From Prillingera fragicola (Eukaryota > Basidiomycota > Tremellomycetes > Trichosporonales > Trichosporonaceae): a DNA stretch of 64,000 nucleotides. Under the pieces are notes generated by a model. It saw only the letters and a list, made by a program, of their open reading frames with translations, was not told the origin of the DNA and made no database searches. The first letter of the stretch is position 1. Each line of letters opens with the position of its first letter. Both the position numbers and the translations under genes were made by a program. The stretch is from positions 1,045,169 through 1,109,168 of the forward strand of contig BEDY01000007.1 in the NCBI GenBank assembly GCA_002335605.1. The letters are read 5' to 3'. This document shows, one piece after another, positions 9,667-19,151 of the stretch.

Positions 9667-11824
9667 TCAGAGACGTGCGTTGCGCGAGCTAGCCTTTTGC
9701 TTCCTCTCCCACTCGGCCGCCACCAAAGGCCTCAAGTCCTTCTTGATGATCTTGCCGTTGGCGTTGGTGGGCAGCTGAGCTTCGTGCCAGATAAGCACGA
9801 CATCGGGCCGCGCCTGCTTGCGGAGCTTGCTCTGGACGAGCTGAAGAATGCTCTCCTCGGTGGCAGTCTTGCCAGGACGCAGACTGACCGCAACACCGAC
9901 GCGCTCGCCGAGAAAGTCGTCGGGGACGGCAACGGCAGCGGCCTGCGCGAGGCGGTCGTCGCTGAGAATGGCGTTCTCGACCTCGGCCGAGGCGACGTTC
10001 TCGCCACCGCGAATGATCATGTCCTTGGCGCGATCCGAAATGTACAAAAAGTTTTCCTCGTCGAGGTAGCCAATATCGCCCGAGTCAAACCAGCCCTCCG
10101 AGTCAATGGCCTTGGCCGTCGCCTCGGGGTCGTTGAGGTACTCCTTCATGATGTTGGCGCCACGGATGTGGATCACGCCCGCTTCGCCAGCAGGGAGCAC
10201 CTTGCCCGTCTCAGCGTCCCTGATTTGGACCTTGCAGATGGGTGCGGCGGGGCCAGTCGACTTGGGGCGAGCGAGATAGTCGGCACCGCTCAAGCCACAG
10301 GCGTACGCGTTGGTCTCAGTGAGACCGTAGCCCTGGGTGACGGACGCGTTGGGCCAGCGCGCGGCGCAGTCGGTGGCCAAACGGGCCGGGGCCGGGGCGC
10401 CGCCGTATGTGACGCCGTCAAAATTGGCCGTCTTGGGAAGGAGCGGGGTCTGGAGCATGGCAGTGGCAATGGCAGGGACGCCGCCGATGAGGTTGATCTC
10501 CTCGGTCTTGATCAACTCGCAGGCAATCGCAACGTTCCAACGCTCCATGAGGACGAGCTTGGTGCCGCCGTTGAACGCGCGCATGAGCCAGGAAAGAGTT
10601 CCAGTAACGTGGAACATTGGGATGGCGAGGAGATGAGCCTTTTGAGGGTGATGCGCCTCGGGCGGAGGAGCAGGTTGGGCACCCTTGCGCAGGGCAGACA
10701 CGGCTGGGGCTGTCTTGTTAACTTGGGTGCTGAGGGGAGTGGACTTACGGAATAGGACTGAGTAAAGGTTGCTGAGACCCGCGCGCTGGGTGCTTAAGAC
10801 GGCCTTGGGGTAGCCAGTGGTTCTGTCATGTCAGCTTTGGAGGCCAAGAGATAGCGGCAAGGCTTACCCCGAGGTGAAGAAGATGCTGCCATCGCTGTCG
10901 GGGTGCAATCCCTGCACAATCTTGTCGTCCAGGATCTCGCGCACCTGGGCCGTCGAAGGCTTATACGCAGGGAGGTGGTTGACCTCCTGAGCCTTGGTTT
11001 TTCCCCAGCAGTAAATCTGACTCGTGTTAGTCATACCACGTCTGCAAGGTGGAAGCACTCACCTGACCAACGCTCTTGGGCTTTAGCTTCTCACTCCAAG
11101 TTCCACTGAGCGCGTCGGCCGTCTGGGCGTCAACGAGCACAACCTTGGGCTGCGTAAGCCTGAGGCAGTGGACCAATGAATCGGTGTTATTCGACGCGTT
11201 GAGCACGACAGGGATAGCGCCGAGAATGTGAATGGCCACAAACACCACGATCCATCTGGTTCGTAAGCACTGCAACCAATCCGACGTCCCCATCGCGGGC
11301 AGACACGGTGAGTGATCACCGCACCGTGATCGCCAGCAAGTGATCCTCCAAATGTTGGCTTTGGCGCCCTACTCACTGAGCACAGTTGTATCCACCAGTT
11401 GCGACGCGGTCACCCACCCTGACACCGTGCTCGTTGCGGAGCCAAGCCGCGAGGGCTACGGCACGCTCCTTGATCTCCCCAAAGGTGACAGTCTCGCGCT
11501 TGCCGACCCCGTGCTCTGCTGACGGGAGGTGCGAAGAGACCAGAACGCGTGGGGAATACTTGTCCATCCGCGACAGAAGGAACGAGCGGTAGGTCGGGGG
11601 AAGCTGGAGCGTTAGCATCTGGCTACCGGAGGAGCCATTGGGGTGATGCGCCCAGTGCATGTTCATGACCTTACATTCTTGTACACGGGAATCTTCTGGC
11701 CAAAGATCACCTTCTCTTCAATCTCGAGAAGCTGGCCGGGGGCAGTGAGAATCTCGAGGCCTGATACCGTCAGAACCCAGTGGCGCGGCAGTGGTGACTC
11801 ACACTTTTGGTAGGAAGGCGGCAT
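9667..11824 (-). CDS. Acyl-CoA synthetase / AMP-dependent ligase with C-terminal PTS1
   Basis: Encodes a class I adenylate-forming enzyme that would activate a carboxylic or fatty acid to its CoA thioester through an acyl-AMP. Short introns split the N-terminal third: exons near 11824-11670, 11606-11389, 11253-11060, 11020-10866 and 10823-10749, then a large exon from about 10701. Family motifs in order are FTSG spliced to TTGYPKA (P-loop), YGLTETNA, GWFDSGDIGYLDEE, DRAKDMIIRGGENV and the catalytic lysine in NGKIIKKDL. The product is about 570-590 residues. The protein ends in ARL, which fits the [SAC][KRH][LM] peroxisomal targeting signal, so beta-oxidation or a related peroxisomal pathway is likely. 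The substrate (medium or long chain, or aromatic) cannot be read from the sequence. Confidence 0.88.
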
Positions 11825-13380
11825 GGTGACAGACTGGCGTTGAGATGGGGAGAGCAATGTCAAAGGTCACCGACCTGCCTGACAGTGAATGTATAGTTGA
11901 CAGAGCAGGTAGCCAAGCACCGAGAATCGGTTATGCAGCCCCGGACTCGATTCCCCGCGGCCGTACGTACACAAGGACGAGAAAACTCGATGCTGATCGC
12001 TGCTGCATGGTAGTGGGCCAGTGTGGGGCAGGCCCGTGGGGACGGCGACGGACATGTCCGAGATGCCGGTACGATGACCCTGGCCGGTATTCGGCGGCGG
12101 CAGTGGGCAGGAACAGGGCAGCAGTCAGTGGGCATGCACTTGCCATCTAGCAATCTGGAGATCTATCTGCACATTCTGTCCTCGACCAGTGGCCATGGCC
12201 AGTGGACCAGAGCAAGAGGGCATCTGTCCCAAAGGGCAAGGGAAACACGCAAGACAATCGTCCACAGAGGGCCTCCCCTACAGCAATGCCAAGCTTGCGG
12301 CCTCCCTCTTCCGCCAGCTGGTCTCGGCCAGAGTTGCTCCTGCCATAGATCCATAGATCCGCCAGCTGTCCAGCTACAGTGATTGTCTTGCTCCACACGG
12401 CATGTACCCCTTGAAAGGTCCGAAGGCCGGCATCAACGATCAGCAACCAGACACGAGCTCCAAAAACATCATCGGCGAGATGGCCGAGGGGTGTAAAGCG
12501 CCAGAATGTGTATTGTATGCTTGCTACATAATCGCAGTCTGATCGTCTGATCTACATAAGTAATGATAAACGGAGCAATAATGGGGAAACTGCCGAAGGC
12601 TTATAAGGTCAACGGTCGTAGGACTTTTTTGCCTTTCTTCTTACGTACCCGGACAGTTGTAACGAGAGATTTGTGTTGCTGCTTGCATGACGAGTAATTC
12701 TGACGCTGCCAGGTGGAGAACAGGTGTGGATATGCATTGCTTTTGCCTGAACACCTTGTTGTGGTTGCCAGACCGTTGGCCTAGGCGAACCGAAAAGCCG
12801 TGCCGTTTTTGGCAGATCGCTCGTGCTGGCTGTGATAGGAGGACGCTGCGGTAGCCTCATCTATCTGCACACTAGACGTGCCAGGCATACGGGGTGTTTC
12901 TGCAGCGGGGTGTTTCTGCAACGGGGTGTTTCTGCAGCCAGCGAAGAAGCGACGTCCGAGACCGCGCGCAGTTATCCCACCAGGTCCCTGCTCACTCCAA
13001 CTCCATTTGGAAGCACACCACAGCTGGTGTGTGCAGCGACCCAAGCTTTCACCTTGCATCATGACACACAAACACACACACCTCGACAAAAGCAGCCTGA
13101 TCCAATGCATGCACGGCTGTTCCATAGCTAGCGGGAACAGCGTTTTCTGGTAGAAGACAACACAAGTGACAAGATTAAGCGCCGCTCCTCAAGCGGCCGT
13201 GGGGTTGGTGTGGTGGGGGTAGGGCGGGGTGGGATCGCAGCAGCAGTCTGTAGGCGCTAGCTTAAAGAGGGAAGGGGGCGGTGGTGCCGTGCGGCATGTC
13301 GATGATCGCGGTATGTGTACGGGTCAGGAAGAAGGATCATGGGGACGGGGTAGGCGGTGTCGCAGCGTGTGGGGTCGGAA
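11825..13380. other. Intergenic region, no supported gene
   Basis: About 1.55 kb between the acyl-CoA synthetase start and the Spo12-like gene. Short open frames are present on both strands, but none shows a known motif or consistent splicing. The only clear structure is a three-copy 16-nt repeat at 12889-12936. A CA-rich stretch (about 13061-13081) follows it. Confidence 0.45.
12889..12936. repeat. Three tandem copies of a 16-nt unit
   Basis: Unit rCGGGGTGTTTCTGCA is repeated exactly three times head to tail; the only change is A or G at the first base. The array lies in the gene-free interval upstream of the acyl-CoA synthetase. It could be a chance minisatellite or a cluster of binding sites. 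Confidence 0.9.
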
Positions 13381-13835
13381 TTAGAAGGGCTGCTTCTTCT
13401 CACTAGGTGCCGGGGAGCTGTTGCCGCTCGCGGCCAGCGAGGAGAGCTGCGAAGCGAGGTGAAGAGGCTTGCCCCTGTGAATGTCAGTGTCCTGCCATGG
13501 AAGATAGACGCAGAGGAGGGCTCACTTCTGGAAGTGACGCTGCTTGGCGCCGTTGAGCTTGGCCGAGATGGGCGACATGATGTTGTCCGAGGGGGAGACA
13601 ACAGAGCTGGTTAATCAGTTTACTGTCTGCTGTGGCCACGCAAGACGCACCCGAAGCCACCCTTCTTGGCGCCGAGAAGGCCCTTCTTCTGGAGGAACGA
13701 AGGGGGAGCGGGCTGTTGGGCCTGCTGGACTGGCGTTGTCAGTTTCGCTCTCGTCCCGACCGGACCAGGAATGACATCGCATCCATAGAAGGGCTCACCG
13801 TTGGTAGACTCCTTGAAGACGTTGGTGTCGGACAT
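13381..13835 (-). CDS. Spo12-like mitotic-exit regulator
   Basis: A small basic protein of about 96 residues assembled from four short exons, with ATG complementary to 13833-13835 and TAA at 13381. Introns start after the codons for KESTN, KKGGFG and RHFQK; each has a GTGAGY or GTGCGT donor. The core SPSDNIMSPISAKLNGAKQR resembles the conserved Spo12 box (DNxMSPxxxKLxxxKxRH) of the Spo12 family, which in yeasts helps release Cdc14 for mitotic exit and meiosis. The SP dipeptides are likely Cdk sites. The rest is Ser/Pro/Gln-rich and disordered. The family call rests on one short motif recalled from knowledge, so it is tentative. Confidence 0.6.
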
Positions 13836-14618
13836 TGCAGTTGAAATGGGTGGGAGAGAGATGGATGAAGAACAAGGCAAGATGAGCAAAAAGCAGTCGC
13901 GTGTTTGGTGCTTCGGTTGGGATGTTTACGTAAAGCCCTTGTCGGAAAGTCATATCAACTCGGCAACGATGACGTTGAACGATATTTGATCCCGCTAATG
14001 GCAGGACGGTGGCTTGTGGCTTTGCGGTCTTGTTGATTTGTGGCAGTGAGATACAGCGAGCAACAGTGTGAGATACAGCGAGCAACAGTGTTGTGATGGG
14101 GCGCTGGGGTGTAGACTACATGGTCTCAATGCTCACACTTGAATTCTGTTTCTCCAATGGCCATGAGCGTTCCTCGCATTGCTAACTATGGCATCAATGT
14201 CCCTATGGTGACCCACCGCCCGTTAAATTAATTGTTGCAATTAATGTACGGCCCGCCCCATCACTTGCCTAGCCCTGCCCGCCATCAGATCGCATACACT
14301 ACTCGATGCCCGACGCTATGACACTGGCATACATGTGGGGCAAGGGTCCAAAGTCATTGCAGCCGGAATCAATCTTATTGAACAAGAGAAGCCCATACTG
14401 CGTCTCACTCACGGCATCGCTGTTCCGCGCCCTTGCCTCTCTGCGTGGAGGCCCAAGAGCTTCTTCTTTTTGAAAGGGCATCAAAATTGCCTTCCTAGAG
14501 GTTACAAGGCAGGGACAATATTTCTTGGGTTAATGAGTGTTCAATCATCAAAAGTTGCTTGTGAGGTTAGTAGTCCATTGCTCTGGCAGGTCGTTGTTCT
14601 TCAAGCTGATCGCCGAGT
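13836..14618. other. Intergenic region with a 22-nt tandem duplication
   Basis: No convincing gene. A perfect 22-nt direct duplication lies at 14046-14089. An AT-rich stretch (14221-14245, TTAAATTAATTGTTGCAATTAA) stands out from the GC-rich background. Confidence 0.4.
14046..14089. repeat. Perfect 22-nt tandem duplication
   Basis: The unit begins GTGAGATACAGCGAG and ends CAACAGT. It occurs twice with no change (14046-14067 and 14068-14089). It lies upstream of the Spo12-like gene on that gene's 5' side. Confidence 0.9.
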
Positions 14619-14921
14619 ATGAGGATGCAGAACATGAGCTGTTGCCGATCTTTAGCTGCCTCGCAGCTTGTTCTCGGAACAACAGCCCGTCCTCTTGTAA
14701 CGAGCAACATTGCCAACGCACTACCCACACCCTCCCCAATGCCGGACTTGTCACAATCACCATTCATCTCTTCGACAATGCCGTCTCACGCCGCCACCAA
14801 ACCGACCTCCCAGCGTCGAGGAGGCCCTCTCAAGAACCCAGTCTTCCAACACTCAGCTCGCTTTACATCAGAGCACAAACCTAGCTGGAAGAAGCTGAAG
14901 AAAAAGGGCTCTCCGTCTTGA
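14619..14921 (+). CDS. Possible small mitochondrial protein
   Basis: A 100-codon frame from ATG 14619 to TGA at 14919-14921. The N-terminus (MRMQNMSCCRSLAASQLVLG) has Arg and no acidic residue, which is compatible with a mitochondrial presequence. The C-terminus is strongly basic (KPSWKKLKKKG). Internal ATGs at about 14740 and 14779 give shorter alternatives. There is no family motif, and the frame may be spurious or the last exon of a longer gene. The G+C content and the Lys-rich end favour a real peptide weakly. Confidence 0.3.
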   Translation: MRMQNMSCCRSLAASQLVLGTTARPLVTSNIANALPTPSPMPDLSQSPFISSTMPSHAATKPTSQRRGGPLKNPVFQHSARFTSEHKPSWKKLKKKGSPS

Positions 14922-15125
14922 CCGTCCCTTGCCTCACAACACCTCACGACATCTTTCACACTCCCCGCGGTTGCAAATGCATGCGTCAATGGTAGTCGCC
15001 CATGCCCCCATTGGTGCCACGCTGTGCTCCATTGAGTGCAATGAACTAATGATCCGTTATGCATGGTCCCTAAAATGCGCATTACTCCTCATGCGTCTAT
15101 AACCCATCTACTTTACCACCCGAAT

Positions 15126-17046
15126 CTAAGGAGCAAGAGCAGTCCTCCTGACAGGCATGCCATCCTTCTCAAGCTCCTCCTTGACGGCGTCAATACCAAC
15201 TTCTCCACGGTGGAAGATACCGGCAGCCAGCGCAGCCTCGCACCCCGTAACGCGGAAGACCTCGTCAAAGTCCTTTGCACTGCCGGCACCCGAACTGGCG
15301 ACAACGGGGATGGACACGGCGTCGCGGACCAGACGGATGAGGTCAAGGTCGAATCCCTTGCCCGATCCGTCGCGGTCGACAGAGTTGAGCAGGATCTCGC
15401 CAGCGCCGAGGCGCTCGACACCCTGTGCCAACTGGATCACGTCGAGGTCACGGACTGCACGACCGCCACTGATGGTGCACTGGTACCACCATGCTTTGCC
15501 TTGCTCATCGGCCTTGGTACGGGTGGTGGAGGTCTCGCCAGTGATGAGGCAGGGGCGGTGGGCCTCGGGAACCTCGTCGATCCAGTTGGGCTTGGTGGTG
15601 TCGTAGTAGACGCGCTTGGGGTCGATTGACACGACCACGGCCTGCGAGCCGTAACCCTTGGCGATCGTCTCAATGCCAGTCTTGCCGGTGAGAGGGGGCT
15701 CGCCGGCCGCGTCGCGGGCAAGCAGCTCCTCAACGTTGAGAACTGCCTCGGAGCCGATCGACACCTTGTCGGCGCCAGCACGGAAGTAGGCACCGGCGAC
15801 CTCGAGAGCAGAACGCTGGGTTCCATCAGGGTCGACAGTGTCCTTGATACCACCACCGACAGTCAGGGGCACAAAGACAGTCTCGGCCGAAGCACGAACA
15901 ACCTCAAGCATGGGCTGGTCCTGGAGGGCGCTGGAACGGAAGCTGGTAATGTTCAAGAAGCACACCTCGTCGGCGCCGTTCTGGTAGTACTTGCGAGCAA
16001 GCTCGACAGGCTTGCCAAGGTTGCGCACGTTGCCACCCTCCGACTTTTCGCGCACATCGTACTGGTCGCCCTTGGTAACGACCAGGTCACCGTTGTCGTT
16101 GCTGCGGACGTCGAGGCAGGCGACAATACGCGATGTGAGACCAGTACCCTCGGCGCGTGACCTGCGGGGATCGGCAGCAATGAGAGAGCGGGGGGCGATG
16201 GGGGGAAGGGGGTGGGGAGCCGACCTGACCTGGGCAACAGGAGCCTCGAGCCATGCCTTGAGGACGGCGAGACCGGCGGGGCCAGACTTCTCAGGGTGAA
16301 ACTGGGTGGCGAAAATGTTGCCGCGACGAATGGCCGAGACAAAGGTCTCGTTGCCGTACCGCGAGGTTGTGTAGGCAAACTCGTTCAGACCTTCCTCAGC
16401 CTCGGCGTTGGCGCCGCGGCCAGTGACAGCGGCGTACGAGTGGACAAAGTAGTAGTCCTCGTCCTCGGGAACAAAGTTCTCAGTGTCGCCAGCGTAACGC
16501 TGCCATGCGCCGTTCCAGCCCATGTGGGGGACGCTCTTCTTGCCGTGGCCACCGTCGGTCGAGTCAAACTTGGTGATGGGGTAAGGAACAATACCCAATC
16601 CCTTGGCGCCGGAAGCCTCTGAGGAGCCCTCGAAGAGGACTTGCATACCGATGCAGATGCCAAAGTAGGGCTTGCCCGACTGGATGTAGCGCAGGAGGTG
16701 GTCGAAGCGGCCGGACTCGCGGAGGCCTGTGGCGGCCTGGTGGAATGAGCCGACTCCAGGGAAGATGAGCTTCTGTTGCTGGGTTAGCGTGCTCCGGGGT
16801 AGCAGGAGGGTTATGCGAGGGCAGCTGCATATACACCTCCAAGTTGTACTCACGTCGGCCTTGTCAAAGTCTGACGCGTCGTTAATCCACTCAAAGTCGT
16901 AGCCGAGCTTGGTGATCGAGTTTGCCAAGCTGCTGGTCAGTATTTGCGGACCAGGGGGCAGCTCGTCAAGCTCACCTGCGGACATTGCCGGCTCCATAGT
17001 CGAGAATGTAGAGCTTTGGCCTCTCGGCGGCTGCCTGCGATGCCAT
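15126..17046 (-). CDS. HIS7: Imidazole glycerol phosphate synthase (HIS7), fused amidotransferase and cyclase
   Basis: Encodes the bifunctional fifth-step enzyme of histidine synthesis. The N-terminal class I glutamine amidotransferase makes ammonia and the C-terminal TIM barrel makes IGP and AICAR. The start ATG is complementary to 17044-17046 (MASQAAERPKLYILDYGAGN). The amidotransferase has PGVGSF, the nucleophile in GICIGMQVLFEGS, and the His-Glu pair in ATQFHPEKSGPAG. The HisF-like barrel has RIVACLDVR, VFVPLTVGGGIKDT, GADKVSIGSEAVLN, LNSVDRDGSGKGFD and VVASSGAGS. Short introns lie near 16976-16930, 16852-16775 and probably about 16226-16160. TAA is at 15126-15128. Gene order and fusion are as in other fungi. 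Confidence 0.96.
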
Positions 17047-17359
17047 TTTGGTGTGCGCGAAGAAGAGTGGGAAGATTGCAAGAACCCCAGCGGCGAGGTT
17101 GTTGACTAGAGTCGACTTTTGCTGGACCACCTCCGAGTCGGAGCGGAAGTATATTTTTCTGACTCAACATCAGCAACAGCCAGCAATGACGAGGTTGTTG
17201 GGACGTGACTCTCGGACCCACAGAAATCAACAACAAGAGAGTGTACAGAGCGCATACATCCACATCAACATGGCATTCATGGTGGGTTGCAAGACGTGAG
17301 AGACGAGGTTTGCAACAGCTTCAGAACTCAAAACAATAAGAGAATTGACATTTTGTTAA
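17047..17359. promoter_or_regulatory. HIS7 promoter / tRNA 5' flank
   Basis: A 313-nt region between the HIS7 ATG and the tRNA. TGACTC at 17160-17165 and TGACTC at 17206-17211 are the two notable sites: both match the Gcn4-type TGACTC core expected for amino-acid biosynthesis genes. They lie about 115 and 160 nt upstream of the HIS7 start. The role is inferred from established Gcn4 biology in yeasts and is not shown here. Confidence 0.45.
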
Positions 17360-17448
17360 GGGCGTGTAGCTCAGTTGGTAGAGCGTTCCATTCGCATGTT
17401 TCAGTGTGAGACTTGGAAAGGTCTTTGGTTCGATTCCTAACTCGTCCA
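17360..17448 (+). tRNA. tRNA-Ala(CGC) with a 16-nt intron
   Basis: The acceptor strand GGGCGTG (17360-17366) pairs with CTCGTCC (17441-17447). The D stem GCTC/GAGC is perfect. The anticodon stem TTCCA (17386-17390) pairs with TGGAA (17414-17418) around the loop TTCGCA, followed by a 16-nt intron (17397-17412) at the canonical 37/38 site. The anticodon CGC (17393-17395) reads alanine GCG. The T loop TTCGATT is canonical (B box GGTTCGATTCC). Two T-T mismatches exist, one in the acceptor stem (17365/17442) and one in the T stem (17426/17438). These may mark a slightly degenerate but probably expressed copy. The discriminator is A. Confidence 0.85.
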
Positions 17449-17980
17449 ATCTTTTTTGAGTGTCGTTCCATTGACCTCACAGCTCCATTGGCGAGAAGCA
17501 CAAAGCACCCAAGCTCTCCTTTAAACCTTTTGTTCAACGAAATACTGCCCACCACCGTGCAACTGCTCTGGGCAGCCAGGGGGCACCGGTCTCGCTCCGT
17601 GATTAACAACCACAACTACCACATGTTCGAGCTATACCACTCGCGTTATACGCGTCATTTGCCCAAGTCAAGGCCGCTGTTTGAGTGGAGAGTGTGTTTT
17701 GGAAGTAGGTTGGAATCCAGAGAACTTGATACCCATAGCGTTTATTATGAAGCAGCCTTCTACGGAAGCACTCCTACTAAGCACACTCTTCAGTGTTCGG
17801 TGGCCGCAGCTCGCCACCAACGCGACGTCCCTCACCATACTGCCAGCCACATCCAGCACCGGACGGAAGCAAACCCACGTTTTCGCCACCTAAATATTTC
17901 AGTGAACCTTACCTGCCTCCACTTGGCTTGTGGGTTTCTTGCCAACCAACCCCGCAACCGCACTCTACACGACCCGCATC
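17449..17980. other. Intergenic, promoter of the ankyrin-protein gene
   Basis: About 530 nt between the tRNA terminator and the next ATG. No gene or repeat is seen. A pyrimidine-rich and CA-rich leader precedes ATG 17981. Confidence 0.4.
17452..17457 (+). terminator. RNA polymerase III terminator (T6)
   Basis: A run of six T residues starts four bases after the tRNA discriminator base, which is the usual Pol III stop signal. Confidence 0.8.
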
Positions 17981-18920
17981 ATGAGCAACGCACCAACACA
18001 AGAGGAGATTGAGGACGTCGTTCTGTCGGCCCGCTACGGAGAGCCCGAGGAGATTACTGCCTTCGCTGAAAAGTACGGGTGGGACGCTGTTGCTGCTGCC
18101 CGTGACGACCGGGGAAACACCGTTCTGCACATGGCCAGTGCTAACGGACACCTTGGTGAGTGCTGCCTAGTGCTATGGCGGGCGAGAGGCGGAGGATGGG
18201 AAGGGGAATGCTGGGCAAACACCCGTTCATCGCTCGGCCAGGATGAGCTCGTCTCACCAACATTCGGTCACGTCGGCCGGCCCTCTGCCGTCGCCTTATG
18301 ACCGCCATCGCCTGCCCACGTCGCAACGCGGACGCAAACTGACACTACAGACGTTATCAAGGTCATTCTCCCTCACGCCACTACATCGCTCATGTCGGCC
18401 GTCAACGAGGCCGGCAGCCCCGCGGTCCACTGGGCCGTTGTCAACAACCACATGCCGATTGTTCAGGCGCTTGCCGAGGTTCCCGAGGAGCAGGGCGGCG
18501 GACATGCTCTGCTGACGGTGAGTGTTCATGTGGAATGCTGCTGGAGGGGACTGCTTGGAGGCTCTCCTCTACGGCTCGGGTGATCTTGAGAGATCGCATG
18601 GTGCGGCACGAGCTGCCTCCGCGCAGGTCGACACATCTCCCAGCAGCTCCCTTGTCTTCCATTGCCTGTACGCGCAAAACCTAACACCCCCACAGCAGAA
18701 GAACGCCGCAGGCCGCGACGCGTTTACGGAGGCCATCATTGCCGGCGAGGGCAAGGAGGAGATTGCGGGTTGGATCGAGGCGTTTGTGTGGAAGGCCGAG
18801 GGATGCCCCGAGATTGCTGCTCCCGAGGTCAAGGACGGTGAGATTCCTGAGGAGGGCGACGAGGGGGCCGAGGAGCTTGCTGCCGAGACGGAGAAGCTCG
18901 AGGTCAAAGAGGGCAAGTAG
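17981..18920 (+). CDS. Yar1-like ankyrin repeat protein
   Basis: Three exons (17981-18155, 18351-18517, 18696-18920) give 188 residues. The first half holds two to three ankyrin repeats: DDRGNTVLHMASANGHLGDV, then NEAGSPAVHWAVVNNHMPIV, then NAAGRDAFTEAIIAG. The C-terminus is acidic (EEGDEGAEELAAETEK). Size, repeat number and acidic tail match yeast Yar1, the chaperone of ribosomal protein S3 in 40S assembly. Ankyrin repeats are common, so the function is inferred. The start is chosen at the only ATG in frame before the first repeat. Both introns splice in frame (phases 1 and 0). Confidence 0.75.
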
Positions 18921-19151
18921 ATTGGTATTAGTTGTGCATGTAGATAGAGATTCGCACCTGCTGGGCGACAAGAGAACTGACCCTCCTGATGACTCTCTCT
19001 TACGGAAGCTAGACGCAAGAACCAAGAAAGTTGCATGCGAACAGGAGGAATTGACTATATGTACAAATGATTTCTGATATTCTTCTTTGCTCTCAACAGA
19101 GCCCGCCGTTTCTTCTGGCAGTTCTCCACGCTAGATCTCCTCGCCGCTCCG

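Noticed and set aside
9697..10755. 352-codon plus-strand frame across the acyl-CoA synthetase
   Set aside because: Antisense shadow; composition (Arg/Gly/Leu) reflects the codon bias of the real gene.
12147..12446. Minus-strand 99-codon frame upstream of the acyl-CoA synthetase
   Set aside because: Isolated, no motif and no neighbouring exons.
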